A stretch of 64,000 nucleotides of DNA from NCBI RefSeq assembly GCF_029917005.1, contig NZ_CP123967.1, positions 558,001-622,000 on the forward strand, written 5' to 3'. A model generated the notes under the pieces. The model was not told the origin of the DNA, searched no databases, and saw only the letters and a list, made by a program, of their open reading frames with translations. The position numbers and the translations under genes were made by a program. The DNA comes from Tessaracoccus lacteus (GTDB lineage Bacteria > Actinomycetota > Actinomycetes > Propionibacteriales > Propionibacteriaceae). Below, in pieces: positions 49,101 to 57,953 of this stretch; position 1 is the stretch's first letter, and each line of letters opens with the position of its first letter.

Positions 49101-50836
49101 GTGAGGGCTCGGGTCAAGAAGGTTCCGAACCCTTCGGGGAACAGGGCCCAAGCGGTGTCGACGAAGAGTTTGCGGTTCGCCTCTCGCCATTCCGAAAAGC
49201 GTGCGACCACCATGTACTCCCCGGGGATGTCCGGGGTGTACGGCCGAACGTCCGCGCCGGCGTCCCCACACGAGGCTCGGAGCGCCTGCTGAACCTTTCG
49301 GCGTATCTTGACGGGCTGGTCGGCCAGCGGGGCAATGAGCCAATCGGGCGCGTCAGCGTAGATGTCGTTGATGGGCGACAGGGTCGCTGTCGCGAAGGCC
49401 CAGAGATCGAGCGCCACATCGTCGAAGCCTTCCGGCAACTGATGAACGAGCCGCTGCCGCTCGCGCTGGTAGATCACGTCATGCAGGTCTGTCGTGCTCC
49501 AGGTCTGCCAGCGAGCATCTGACGGATCGTCCAGGTAGGCGCTCGCCAGGAATAGCAGGAAAAGCGGCCGCTGGGCCAACGGATCGATGACCGTTTGAAG
49601 GCGGGTGATGATGGCCTGGCGCACTCCAGCGGGAATGGCGTCGGCAGGCTCGATGGACGCCAAGATGGCATCGAAATCTGTGGGGGACAGGGGGTGCCCG
49701 GTGAGGGCGACATCGATACGCCCGGACGGCAGTTCATAGAGGTGCTGGCGCAGATCGGCCGCGCTCCAGGCGTCCACCAGCTCCCCGTACCAGGCCGGGG
49801 GACGGAACGTGAGGTCCGTCGTCGGCCAGCCGGCCCGCTCCACCAGCAGCACCCGCAGGCGCCGTGCCGGATTCACCGGCAACTGCGCAAGCCAGTTCGC
49901 GACCTGATCAGGCGCAAAGGCAACGTAATCGAGGACGATCAGCAGGTCCGTGGGTGCCGATGCGAGCGCGGCGGGCGGGGCGGAGGTAAGTGCCCTTCGA
50001 TCCAGGAAGAAGGCGTCCCACTTCCGCTGGCGCAACTGCAAGCAGAGTTCGAAGGCCAGCCGGGATTTGCCCGAGCCGCCCGCGCCCGTCAGTGCTAGCC
50101 AGCGCCAGTTCTTCCCAGCGGACTCGCAGAACGCGATCAACTCGGCGAGGACGTCATCGCGTCCATGGAACGCGACCTCGCCCGACAGGAAGTCGAGGAG
50201 CCCGTCGCCACGGACCTCTCGTTGCTGTGCCCGCAGGCCGGGGGCGGACAGGAGGCTGATCGCTGTGCGGAGTTCAGTGACGCGCGATTGCAGGGTGTCG
50301 ACAGAAGCTCCGTGACGTGCCACGTCGGCCTCAAGGCGGGTCCGCGCCTCCTGCGACTCGGTGATGACCCTGACCAGATTGTTCTGAACGACGAACGTGC
50401 GGTCGGAGAGGAGGGAGCCGATCATCATCGACAGAAAGCGATTGGCCGCATCCTTGGCGGACTCCATCGCCATGGGCTCACCGAGGTCCGTGGCGTCGAC
50501 GAGCCCGACACCGGGGAACGCGATCAAGCCCTCGGCGGTCGGGCTGGTGCCCGCGTGCAGGCAGCTCATGACGTAGGCGACTGAAGTGTCCTGGTCAGCC
50601 TCCGCCCCCAGGTGCTTGTACTTAACACGGGCGTCCGCGGCATTCTGCCAACCTCGCCTCGCCAGCTTCTCGAGATGCTTGCGCCAGACCTCGGCATCGG
50701 TCCCTTGCAGCGATTCGCGCAAGATGCTGAGCACCGACGCCCCGACGCCGAGCCAGTCCCCGCTGATGGCGGAGCCGAGCGTCGCGACACCGCGCGTCGC
50801 TATCTCGCCCGGACCGGCCATACGCTCCCCCTTCAC
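46166..50836 (-). CDS. Large STAND-like P-loop NTPase with near-identical 42-residue repeats
   Basis: A 1556-residue protein with no name I can assign. Residues ~1-235 are an uncharacterized region with a Gly/Ala-rich amphipathic start and a coiled-coil stretch near 185-215. The NTPase domain begins HGRDDVLAEL, with Walker A GAGGSGKSR at 251-259 and Walker B LLIVLD ending at Asp303. A helical middle region runs to ~850. Then about fifteen 42-residue repeats follow (853 to ~1460) and a 95-residue C-terminal cap. This is the layout of STAND/NLR sensors: effector, NTPase switch, repeat sensor. The start is either this GTG, 5 nt after TAGGTT, or the ATG at 50821 with an AAGGGGGAG. It lies alone between two insertion sequences, so defence by one gene is plausible but unproven. 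Confidence 0.88.
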   Translation of the reverse strand: MKGERMAGPGEIATRGVATLGSAISGDWLGVGASVLSILRESLQGTDAEVWRKHLEKLARRGWQNAADARVKYKHLGAEADQDTSVAYVMSCLHAGTSPTAEGLIAFPGVGLVDATDLGEPMAMESAKDAANRFLSMMIGSLLSDRTFVVQNNLVRVITESQEARTRLEADVARHGASVDTLQSRVTELRTAISLLSAPGLRAQQREVRGDGLLDFLSGEVAFHGRDDVLAELIAFCESAGKNWRWLALTGAGGSGKSRLAFELCLQLRQRKWDAFFLDRRALTSAPPAALASAPTDLLIVLDYVAFAPDQVANWLAQLPVNPARRLRVLLVERAGWPTTDLTFRPPAWYGELVDAWSAADLRQHLYELPSGRIDVALTGHPLSPTDFDAILASIEPADAIPAGVRQAIITRLQTVIDPLAQRPLFLLFLASAYLDDPSDARWQTWSTTDLHDVIYQRERQRLVHQLPEGFDDVALDLWAFATATLSPINDIYADAPDWLIAPLADQPVKIRRKVQQALRASCGDAGADVRPYTPDIPGEYMVVARFSEWREANRKLFVDTAWALFPEGFGTFLTRALTDLDPASAVAQESLSSTGLLAIPDAERDTLTLTKALESLIDPANPRPDVAEILTSAADRFRSSPEITKRAVHAIISCSSPEMALPTPPGDRPNWHEGVRQTFPGLDAAQQERLAAQLWPVLVLWTGTVLALGLTQAEMDEFDGLSDSARLTWLGFHRPDYGSVALRCTTALLSAAVAVAAEMSWLALDGSLADWLEDASPWSPIVVDEATRPVLIAQSLASRTGKPNVDAAEIRTIISQLNNLTHTYPDNADVALEYARVMVNLTVEPGVDAAETRTITTTLANLTTDHPGNPDIALEYARALFNLTVEPGVEAAETHTITTTLANLTTDHPGNPDITLRYAKALVNLTVEPGVDAAETRTITTTLANLTTDHPGNPDIALRYAKALANLTAKPGVDAAETRTITTTLANLTTDHPGNPDITLQYAKALFNLTVEPGVDAAETRTITTTLANLTTDHPGNPDITLEYARALFNLTVEPGVDAAETRTITTTLANLTTDHPGNPDIALRYAKALVNLTYKAGVEAVEIRTITTTLANLTTDHPGNPDIALQYAKALVNLTYKAGVGAVEIRTITTTLANLTTDHPGNPDIALGYARALFNLTVEPGVEAVETRTITTTLANLTTDHPGNPDIALRYARALFNLTVEPGVEAAETRTITTTLANLTTDHPGNPDIALQYAKALVNLTYKAGVEAAETRTITTTLANLTTDHPGNPDITLGYAKALANLTAKPGVDAAETRTITTTLANLTTDHPGNPDIALRYARALFNLTVEPGVDAAETRTITTTLANLTTDHPGNPDIALEYARALFNLTVEPGVDAAETRTITTTLANLTTDHPGNPDITLRYAKALANLTAKPGVDAAETRTITTTLANLTTDHPGNPDITLQHVVSLVGYAWKADFDVSQTASVLNQLNHLIEGLSRPDSVGYTVDFLRGFLDDEDVTQLPEFQAAAVAELGEGAPFSQVLTALLETAIKPHTT
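46450..48280 (-). repeat. 126-bp tandem repeat array inside the NTPase gene
   Basis: Fourteen full 126-bp units and a partial fifteenth follow each other without spacers (48280 down to about 46450). In each, residues 3-21 (TITTTLANLTTDHPGNPDI) are invariant in protein except for the first base of a few flanking codons, and the DNA over ~70 bp is essentially identical. A diverged ancestor-like unit precedes (ending near 48281) and the last unit decays into the C-terminal cap. Variable positions are 22, 24, 27, 30, 34-36, 39 and 41 of the unit. Confidence 0.97.
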
Positions 50837-50841
50837 CGGAG

Positions 50842-50847
50842 AACCTA
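50842..50847 (-). promoter_or_regulatory. Possible -10 box of the NTPase gene
   Basis: TAGGTT on the minus strand ends 5 nt before the GTG at 50836 and 20 nt before the ATG at 50821. Confidence 0.3.
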
Positions 50848-50935
50848 GCGGCCAACCACGCCAAAGAGCCTGATTTGGCCCGCGGTTCGTCGACGCCTGT
50901 GAGCTGCCGACTCACGACAGACCCGCCTGGGACGA

Positions 50936-52246
50936 TTGACGCCCATCGAATACGAGACGATCATTGTCCACACCGGCCCTCCAGGCCGCCTAACCCAACC
51001 TGTCACCCAGACGTGCAGCAGTCCCGATCAGGCGGGGGTGTTGGTGTGTCGTGTGCGGCCTGCGAAGCGGGCGAGAGGCAGGTGTGGGATCTGCTGGCGG
51101 CGATCTCCGGGCTATGACGCTGGTGGTGGTCGACGACGCTGGCGGGGCCTGGATCTGGGAACCATGAGGGTGTTCCTCGAGGCCGAAGCGCCGCGGGTGT
51201 CGTGCCGTGTCCATGGGGTGGTGGTCGCCTCGGTGCCGTGGGCCCGTCACGGGGCTGGTCACACGTACGAGTTTGATGCTCAGATCGCGTGGCTGGTCAC
51301 GCAGTGCTCGAAATCAGCTGCGTGTCAGTTGATGCGGATCGCGTGGCGCAGTGTCGGCAGCATCATCGAGCGTCACTGGAATGACCTGTCGAAGGAGCAG
51401 GACCGGTTCGCGGGGCTGCGGCGGATCGGTATCGATGAGATCAGCTACAAACGTGGCCATAAGTACCTGATGGTGGTTGTTGATCATGACACCGGCCGGC
51501 TAGTGTGGGCGGCCCCGGGTCGGGATCGCAAGACCCTTGACGGGTTCTTCTCCCAACTCGCTGCTACGGGTGAAGCCGCTGGTCAGGATCGACTGGCCAT
51601 GATTTCGCATGTCACTGCCGATGGGGCCAGATTCATCCACGCCGCCGTGAAGCGTCACTGTCCGCAGGCGGTGATCTGTGCTGATCGGTTCCATGTGGTC
51701 AAGTGGGCTGGCGAGGCCCTCGACACCCTGCGTAAACAGGTCTTCGACCAAGCCCCTGGCAGACGTCGCACCGATCAGACGGGCCGTCGTCATCGAGCCA
51801 CCGGTGATGCCCAGGCCATCAAACGAGCCCGCTACTCACTCTGGAAGAATCCCGAAGACCTGACCGAGAACCAACGCGTGAAACTGGCCTGGATCCAGAC
51901 CAGCCACCCCACCCTGTTCCGCGGCTACCTGTTGAAAGAAGCGCTCCGCACCGTGTTCAAAGTCGATCCCACCGAAGCGCCGGCCGCGCTCGAGGCCTGG
52001 ATCGGGTGGGCCCGACGCTGCCGCCTGCCACCGTTCGTCGAGTTGCAGCGCAAGATCTGCGCCCACAAACACTCGATCCTGGCCGCGATCGAACACGGCC
52101 TGTCCAACGGCCGCATCGAATCAGTCAACACCAAGATCCGGCTGATCACCCGCATCGCGTTCGGATTCCACGGCCCCCAACCCCTGATCGCGATAGCCAT
52201 GCTCAACCTCGCCGGCCACAAACCCCGCCTCCCAGGCCGAGGCTGA
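50936..52246 (+). mobile_element. ISL3-family transposase (insertion sequence)
   Basis: A 436-residue DDE transposase from a TTG at 50936; an internal GTG at 51038 is also possible. It has the zinc-binding start (CGICWRRSPGYD, then RRWRGLDLGTMRVFLEAEAPRVSC), HTH segment SACQLMRIAWRSV, catalytic blocks IGIDEISYKRGH, VTADGARFIHAAV, CADRFHVVKWA, and GRIESVNTKIRLITRIAFGFHGP with the final Glu. The first ~30 residues do not look like a normal ISL3 N-terminus. I could not find matching terminal inverted repeats, so the left end may be altered. The transposase core is intact. Confidence 0.88.
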
Positions 52247-52297
52247 CCCACACATCAGACAGGAGGGCCATTTTTGTGCGGGAAAGTGGGACGGGCG

Positions 52298-52351
52298 GAG
52301 CCGGGCCGTGATCTCGTAGCCGTGGGCCGGCCGTTCGGCCAGCACTGCTTG
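52298..52351 (-). pseudogene. Relic of a PadR-type regulator N-terminus
   Basis: On the minus strand a short frame reads QAVLAERPAHGYEITARL. LAERPxHGYEI is the hallmark of the PadR winged-helix N-terminal domain. Nothing PadR-like follows, and the ISL3 element starts about 50 bp further on. It looks like a gene remnant cut by the insertion. Confidence 0.5.
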
Positions 52352-52400
52352 GCCGCGGGGAACGCCTGACGCCTTCCGGAAACCCCCGGGCCCCGCGTGA

Positions 52401-52406
52401 CAGAAT
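52401..52406 (+). promoter_or_regulatory. -10 box of mycothione reductase gene (leaderless)
   Basis: CAGAAT ends 6 nt before the ATG at 52413. Confidence 0.35.
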
Positions 52407-52412
52407 GGCTGC

Positions 52413-53822
52413 ATGCAGCACTTCGACCTCGCCGTCATCGGTTCCGGGACCGGGAACTCGCTCATCGACGAACGGTTCGCCGACTGGGATGTCGCCCTGA
52501 TCGAGCGCGACGAGACGTTCGGCGGCACCTGCCTCAACCGCGGCTGCATCCCCACCAAGATGTTCGTGCTGCCCGCGGACCTCGCCGCGAGCGTCGCCGA
52601 GGCACGCAGGCTTGGCGTGCAGCTCGAGTTCCGGGACGCCGACTGGCTGGCGATCCGCGACCGGATCTTCGGCCGCATCGACCCCATCTCCGCCGGCGGA
52701 CTCGACTGGCGCGAGCGCAGCCAGAACGTCACGGTCTTCCACGGCGAGGCCAGCTTCGTCGACGCCTCGACGCTGCAGGTCGGCGACACGCGGATCTCCG
52801 CGTCGAACATCGTCATCGCCACCGGCTCGCGGCCCCGGACCCTCGACGTGCCCGGCCTGGCGGAGGCCGCCGACCGCGTCCACACCTCCGACACCATCAT
52901 GCGCATCGACGAGCTGCCGCGCCGTCTCGTCATCGTCGGCGGAGGCTACATCGCCGCCGAGTTCGCGCACATCTTCTCCGGCCTCGGGTCCGAGGTCACG
53001 CTGATCAACCGCACCGACGTGCTGCTTCGCCACCACGACCGCGACATCGCGCAGGCGTACCTGCAGGAACTCTCGCACGGCCCGGTCAACGTGCGACTCA
53101 ACCAGGAGCTCTCCGCGGTCGAGAAGAGCGACGATGACTCGCTTGTGGTCATCACGAAGGACCGCAACGGCATCGAGTACGAGTACTTCGCCGACCAACT
53201 GCTGATCGCGGTGGGCCGCGACCGCAACTCGGACGCGCTCAACCTCCGGGCGGCCGGCGTCGACCACAACCCAGACGGCCAGATCCGCGTCGATGCGCAG
53301 CAGCGCACCAACGTGCCCGGGATCTGGGCTCTCGGCGACGTCTCCAGCGACCACCTCCTCAAGCACGTCGCCAACGCCGAGGGCCGCACGGTCCAGCACA
53401 ACCTCCTGCACCCCGACGACCTGCGCGGCACCGACCACCGGTTCGTGCCCCAGGCGGTGTTCGGCGACCCGCAGATCGCGTCGGTGGGGGTCACGGAGCA
53501 GGAGCTCAGGAACTGGGGCGCTCCCTACATCGTCGCCCGCCAGCGCTACGCCGACGTCGCGTACGGCTGGGCGCTCGAGGACGAGGAGCACTTCGTCAAG
53601 CTGCTCGCCGACCCACGATCCATGCACCTGGTCGGCGCGCACATCATCGGCCCCCAGGCCTCCACCCTCATCCAGCCCCTGATCCAGGCGATGAGCTTCG
53701 GGCAGCGCGTCGACGAGCTTGCGCGCGGCCAGTACTGGATCCACCCCGCGCTGCCGGAGGTCATCGAGAACGCGCTGTTGAAGCTCGTCCTGGCCCGCAA
53801 GCCGGGGGAGATCGGCCAGTGA
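52413..53822 (+). CDS. mtr: Mycothione reductase
   Basis: NADPH-dependent flavoprotein disulfide reductase that reduces mycothiol disulfide. The FAD motif is DLAVIGSGTGNS, the redox pair is in GGTCLNRGCIPTKM, the NADPH loop VIVGGGYIAAEFAHIF is central, and the interface helix ends with YWIHPALPEVIENALL including the catalytic HPxxPE. GTGNS and a gap in the N-terminal helix separate it from lipoamide dehydrogenases. Length of 469 residues fits Mtr. It overlaps the next gene by 4 nt. With mshD in the same window, mycothiol is made and recycled in this organism. Confidence 0.93.
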   Translation: MQHFDLAVIGSGTGNSLIDERFADWDVALIERDETFGGTCLNRGCIPTKMFVLPADLAASVAEARRLGVQLEFRDADWLAIRDRIFGRIDPISAGGLDWRERSQNVTVFHGEASFVDASTLQVGDTRISASNIVIATGSRPRTLDVPGLAEAADRVHTSDTIMRIDELPRRLVIVGGGYIAAEFAHIFSGLGSEVTLINRTDVLLRHHDRDIAQAYLQELSHGPVNVRLNQELSAVEKSDDDSLVVITKDRNGIEYEYFADQLLIAVGRDRNSDALNLRAAGVDHNPDGQIRVDAQQRTNVPGIWALGDVSSDHLLKHVANAEGRTVQHNLLHPDDLRGTDHRFVPQAVFGDPQIASVGVTEQELRNWGAPYIVARQRYADVAYGWALEDEEHFVKLLADPRSMHLVGAHIIGPQASTLIQPLIQAMSFGQRVDELARGQYWIHPALPEVIENALLKLVLARKPGEIGQ

Positions 53823-55021
53823 GGGCCGCCACGGCCCTGACAGCCTTGGGTGCCGTGGCGCTGGCAGCCTGCGCGCCCGCTCCGCTGACCACCGGCATGG
53901 AGTCGGCGACGGCCGCTCCTACGGACCCGGCGACCACGACCAGCGCCTCGGCCCCGTCAACGACGGCGTCCCCGTCGCCGACGGTTGCCAGCTGCGCCGC
54001 CCTGGCCGCGGACCTGTCGCTGGAGGAGCAGGTGGGGCAGCTGTTCATGATCGGCCTCGACAGCGCCGAGCTGAACGAGACCACGCGCAGGGCGATCGCC
54101 GACTACGACATCGGCTCGGTCATCCTGCTGAGCAACCGGACCTCCGGCAGCTCGGCGATCCGCACCCTGACGGCGAGCATCTCCAAGGAGGGCACCGCGA
54201 GGCTGCCGATCATGCTGGCGGTCGACCAGGAGGGTGGCCCCGTGCAGCGGCTACAGGGCGACGGCTTCTCGTCGATCCCGACGGCCCGTGAGCAGGGCAC
54301 CTGGTCCGCCGACGAGCTGCGCGCCGAGGCGACGTCCTGGGCCCGGCAGCTGAAGAAGGCCGGAGTGGACTACAACCTTGCGCCTGTCGCCGACGTCGTG
54401 CCGGAGTCCAAGCGTGAGAGCAACGCCCCGATCGGCAGCCTGAAGCGCGACTTCGGGGCGGATGCCGAACAGGTCTCCGCTTCGGTCACGGCCTTCATCG
54501 GCGGCATGCGGGCCGGCGGGATCATGACCTCGGCCAAGCACTTCCCGGGGCTCGGCGAGGTCACCGAGAACACCGACTACGCCGTCGCGTACGACGACGA
54601 CATCGATGAGGACTCCGACGCGTTGGAGCCGTTCAGGGCGGCCATCGATGCGGGCGTCAGCTCCGTGATGATCTCGTCGGCGATCTTCGAGAAGATTGAC
54701 CCCGACAACGAGGGCGTCTTCTCATCCGTCATCATCACAGACCTGCTTCGCGGGAAGCTCGGCTACGACGGCGTGGTGATCGCCGACGACCTGGGCGCGG
54801 CCAAGGCCGTCGGGGACGTGGCCCCGGGGGAGCGGGCCGTCCGCTTCCTGGCAGCCGGCGGCGACCTCGTCATCAACGCAGACCCGCGCCTGATGGGCGA
54901 CATGGTCGAGGCCGTGCTGGACGAGGCCGACGACGACGCCGACTTCCGGGCGGGCCTGGAGACGTCAACAGCCCGGATCCTCGCGCTGAAGGCGGAGGCC
55001 GGGCTGCTGAGCTGCGGCTGA
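53819..55021 (+). CDS. Glycoside hydrolase family 3 lipoprotein (LpqI/NagZ-like)
   Basis: Probable secreted beta-N-acetylglucosaminidase anchored as a lipoprotein: the signal ends at LAAC with Cys about residue 19, then a Thr/Ser/Pro linker. The TIM-barrel has the GQLFMIGL start, VDQEGGPVQRL, the KHFPGLGEVTENTDYA loop and the nucleophile region VVIADDLGAAKAV. NagZ enzymes carry an Asp-Ser-His acid/base dyad after KHFPGHG; here the corresponding residues are Asn-Thr-Asp. Role in cell-wall turnover is likely. The GTG overlaps the mtr stop. It ends 8 bp from the convergent pstB. Confidence 0.86.
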   Translation: MRAATALTALGAVALAACAPAPLTTGMESATAAPTDPATTTSASAPSTTASPSPTVASCAALAADLSLEEQVGQLFMIGLDSAELNETTRRAIADYDIGSVILLSNRTSGSSAIRTLTASISKEGTARLPIMLAVDQEGGPVQRLQGDGFSSIPTAREQGTWSADELRAEATSWARQLKKAGVDYNLAPVADVVPESKRESNAPIGSLKRDFGADAEQVSASVTAFIGGMRAGGIMTSAKHFPGLGEVTENTDYAVAYDDDIDEDSDALEPFRAAIDAGVSSVMISSAIFEKIDPDNEGVFSSVIITDLLRGKLGYDGVVIADDLGAAKAVGDVAPGERAVRFLAAGGDLVINADPRLMGDMVEAVLDEADDDADFRAGLETSTARILALKAEAGLLSCG

Positions 55022-55029
55022 GACTCGGG

Positions 55030-55809
55030 TCAGCCGAAGCGGCCGGTGATGTAGTCCTCAGTGGCCTGCTGGTCGGGGTTGTGGAAGATCTTCTCCGTGG
55101 GGCCGATCTCGATCAGCTCGCCCGGCTTTCCGTGCTCCTTGAGGTTGAAGAAGGCGGTCTGGTCCGACACGCGCGCGGCCTGCTGCATGTTGTGCGTCAC
55201 GATGACGACGGTGTAGGTCTCCTTGAGCTCCTTGATGAGGTCCTCGATGGCCAGGGTGGAGATGGGGTCGAGGGCGGAGCAGGGCTCGTCCATCAGCAGC
55301 ACGTCGGGGGAGACCGCGATGGCGCGGGCGATGCACAGGCGCTGCTGCTGGCCGCCCGACAGGCCGGAACCCGGGCGGTCGAGGCGGTTCTTGACCTCGT
55401 TCCACAGGTTCGCGCCGATCAGCGACTTCTCGACCAGCTCGTCGGCCTCGGTGCGGGAGAGGCGGGCGTTGTTCAGCTTCGCGCCTGCCAGCACGTTCTC
55501 GCGGATGCTCATGGTCGGGAACGGGTTCGGCCGCTGGAACACCATGCCGACCTGGCGGCGCACACGCACCGGGTCGACCGCCTTGTCGTACAGGTCGACG
55601 CCGTCGAGGAGGACCTCTCCGGTGCAGTAGGCGCCGGGGATGACCTCATGCATGCGGTTCAGGGACCGCAGCACCGTCGACTTTCCGCAGCCCGAGCTGC
55701 CGATGAAGGCCGTCACGGAGCGGGGCTGGATCACCATGTTCACGTCCTTGACGGCATGGAACTTGCTGTAGAAGATGTTGAGGTCGCGGATCTCGATGCG
55801 CTTGGACAT
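55030..55809 (-). CDS. pstB: Phosphate ABC transporter ATP-binding protein
   Basis: ATPase of the high-affinity phosphate uptake system. Walker [10 protein letters not shown], the signature [15 protein letters not shown], Walker [14 protein letters not shown] and the VTHNMQQA switch are present. The N-terminus [12 protein letters not shown] is typical of PstB. Length of 259 residues is normal. It is the last gene of pstS-pstC-pstA-pstB, 20 nt after pstA. Confidence 0.96.
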   Translation of the reverse strand: MSKRIEIRDLNIFYSKFHAVKDVNMVIQPRSVTAFIGSSGCGKSTVLRSLNRMHEVIPGAYCTGEVLLDGVDLYDKAVDPVRVRRQVGMVFQRPNPFPTMSIRENVLAGAKLNNARLSRTEADELVEKSLIGANLWNEVKNRLDRPGSGLSGGQQQRLCIARAIAVSPDVLLMDEPCSALDPISTLAIEDLIKELKETYTVVIVTHNMQQAARVSDQTAFFNLKEHGKPGELIEIGPTEKIFHNPDQQATEDYITGRFG

Positions 55810-55829
55810 GTGTGTGCGTTTCCTTGTTG

Positions 55830-56906
55830 TCAGCGGCCGGCTTTGGGGGCGAACTTCCAGGCGATGAGTCGCCCGATCAGGTTCAGTCCCATGACGATGA
55901 TGATCAGGGTGAGCGCGCCGGCCCAGGCGCGATCGATGTAAGGGGTCGGATCGGCGCCCGGCGTTGTGTACTCGTAGTAGACGAACACGGGCAGCGTCGC
56001 CATCGGGTTGGCCAGGGGGTTCAGGTTCATCGACGACGTGATCGCGGCGGTGACCAGCAGGGGGGCGGTCTCGCCGATGATGCGGGCGATGCCGAGCACG
56101 ACGCCGGTCACGATGCCGGCGATCGAGGTGGGCAGCACCACGCGGCCGATGGTCCGGAACTTGGGCACACCCAGCGCGTACGACGCCTCCCGCAGTTCGT
56201 TGGGAACCAGCCGCAGCATCTCCTCGGTCGAGCGGACCACGGTCGGGATCATCAGGATCGCCAGCGCGCAGGCGCCCGAGATGCCGTTGTTGGTGCCGGC
56301 CCCGAAGAACAGCGAGAAGACGGTGTAGGCGAACAGGCCGGCGACGATCGACGGGATGCCCGTCATGACGTCGACGAAGAAACGGATGGCCCGGCCGAGC
56401 TTCGCCTTGCCTGCGTACTCCACCAGATAGATGGCCGTCAGGATGCCGATCGGCACGGAGATCAGCGTCGCCAGGCCGGTGATGATGAGCGTGCCCCAGA
56501 TGGCATGGACGGCGCCGCCTCCCTCGCCGACGACGTTGCGCATCGACGAACTGAAGAACAGAGCGTCGAAGCGGGCCATGCCTTTGCTGATGGTTCCCCA
56601 GACGACGGAGATGAGCGGCACGAGAGCAAGCAGGAACAGCCCGGTGACGATGTTGCGGGCCAGCCGGTCCTTGGCCTTACGGGTGCCCTCCACCGCGGCG
56701 GACAGCGAGTAGGACGCGACGAGGAACACCGCGGCGCCCAGCGCGATCACGGCACCCACCGAGGCGGAGCCGAACAACGCCAGGACGCCGGCGGCTGCCA
56801 CGACGGCAGTGACGATCAGGGCCGGGGTCGTGGCGGGGGGCAGCTGGGCGGAGGTCAGGATGTTGCGTTTGCGGGAGTCGGCGGACTCGGTGACGGTGGC
56901 GTGCAT
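55830..56906 (-). CDS. pstA: Phosphate ABC transporter permease PstA
   Basis: Permease half of 358 residues with a longer N-terminal part. An extended hydrophobic segment region (about 25-80) precedes the six-helix core. The EAA loop reads [42 protein letters not shown] matches PstA. The ATG shares a base with the pstC stop. Confidence 0.94.
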   Translation of the reverse strand: MHATVTESADSRKRNILTSAQLPPATTPALIVTAVVAAAGVLALFGSASVGAVIALGAAVFLVASYSLSAAVEGTRKAKDRLARNIVTGLFLLALVPLISVVWGTISKGMARFDALFFSSSMRNVVGEGGGAVHAIWGTLIITGLATLISVPIGILTAIYLVEYAGKAKLGRAIRFFVDVMTGIPSIVAGLFAYTVFSLFFGAGTNNGISGACALAILMIPTVVRSTEEMLRLVPNELREASYALGVPKFRTIGRVVLPTSIAGIVTGVVLGIARIIGETAPLLVTAAITSSMNLNPLANPMATLPVFVYYEYTTPGADPTPYIDRAWAGALTLIIIVMGLNLIGRLIAWKFAPKAGR

Positions 56907-57883
56907 CAGTTTGCTCCCGAGAACTCGGCGCGGCGGGCGACGATGGCGCGGGCGCCCATGTTCACCAGCAGGGTGATGATGAAGAGGATCAGGCCGGAGG
57001 CGATCAGCTGGTTCACACCGAGCCCGTAGGACTCGGGGAACTTCAGGGCGATGTTCGCGGCGATCGAGTTCGGGTTGTTGGAGGTCAGCAGCTCGAGGTT
57101 GAACCCCGGCCCGGGAGACAGCACCATGGCAACCGCCATCGTCTCACCCAGGGCGCGGCCGAGCCCGAGCATGCAGGCCGACACGATGCCGGGCATACCG
57201 AAGGGCAGGACGGCCTGACGGATCATCTCCCAGCGGGTCGCGCCCAGCGCGAGGGAGGCCTCCTCGTGCAGCCGGGGGGTCTGCAGGAAGACCTCGCGGG
57301 TCACCGCGGTGATGATCGGCAGCACCATGACCGCAAGCACGAGGGCCGCCGTCAGGATGGTGCGCCCGGTGCCGGAGGCCTGGCCGCCGAAGAAGATCCG
57401 CAGAACGGGGGTGCTGCCGAGGTTGGCGTTCAGCCACGCGTAGATCGGCTGGACCAGCGGAGCGAGCACGTTGATGCCCCACAGGCCGAAGACGACCGAA
57501 GGCACGGCGGCCAGCAGGTCGATGATGTAGCCGAGTCCCTGAGCCAGGCGGCGGGGCGCGTAGTGGGTGATGAACAGGGCGACGCCGATGGCGGTGGGGA
57601 CCGCGAACAGCATCGCCAGGAAGGCCACCCACACCGTGCCGAGCGCGTAGGGCAGCACCCAGGACCAGAACGGGCCGTAGGGGAGCTCCTCGGCGTTCGC
57701 GAGCAGGGCGGGCATCGCCAGCGCGACGAGGAACGCCGCCACCGCGGCGAGGATCACGAGGATCCCGGTGCCGGAACCCGTCGAGATGCCCTTGAAGAGC
57801 TTGTCGCCGAAGCGGCGGGGGTCGCGCTGCAGGTCGCCGAAGGAGGCGGCCGGACTGGCCGGCTCCCTGGTGTCCGTGGTCAT
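56906..57883 (-). CDS. pstC: Phosphate ABC transporter permease PstC
   Basis: Permease half of 325 residues. It has six or seven hydrophobic segments, the YIIDLLAAVPSVVFGLWGI segment, the EAA loop LHEEASLALGATRWEMIRQAVLPFG, and GLGRALGETMAVAMVL. The ATG at 57883 with AGGAG upstream is the start; the frame continues upstream into noncoding DNA. Its TGA overlaps the pstA ATG by one base. Confidence 0.95.
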   Translation of the reverse strand: MTTDTREPASPAASFGDLQRDPRRFGDKLFKGISTGSGTGILVILAAVAAFLVALAMPALLANAEELPYGPFWSWVLPYALGTVWVAFLAMLFAVPTAIGVALFITHYAPRRLAQGLGYIIDLLAAVPSVVFGLWGINVLAPLVQPIYAWLNANLGSTPVLRIFFGGQASGTGRTILTAALVLAVMVLPIITAVTREVFLQTPRLHEEASLALGATRWEMIRQAVLPFGMPGIVSACMLGLGRALGETMAVAMVLSPGPGFNLELLTSNNPNSIAANIALKFPESYGLGVNQLIASGLILFIITLLVNMGARAIVARRAEFSGAN

Positions 57884-57953
57884 GGTTCTCCTGTGGTCTC
57901 TGAGGGCGGTCCTCGGGCCGCGACGCCTCAGCGCCGCGGCCCGAGGGCGGTCG

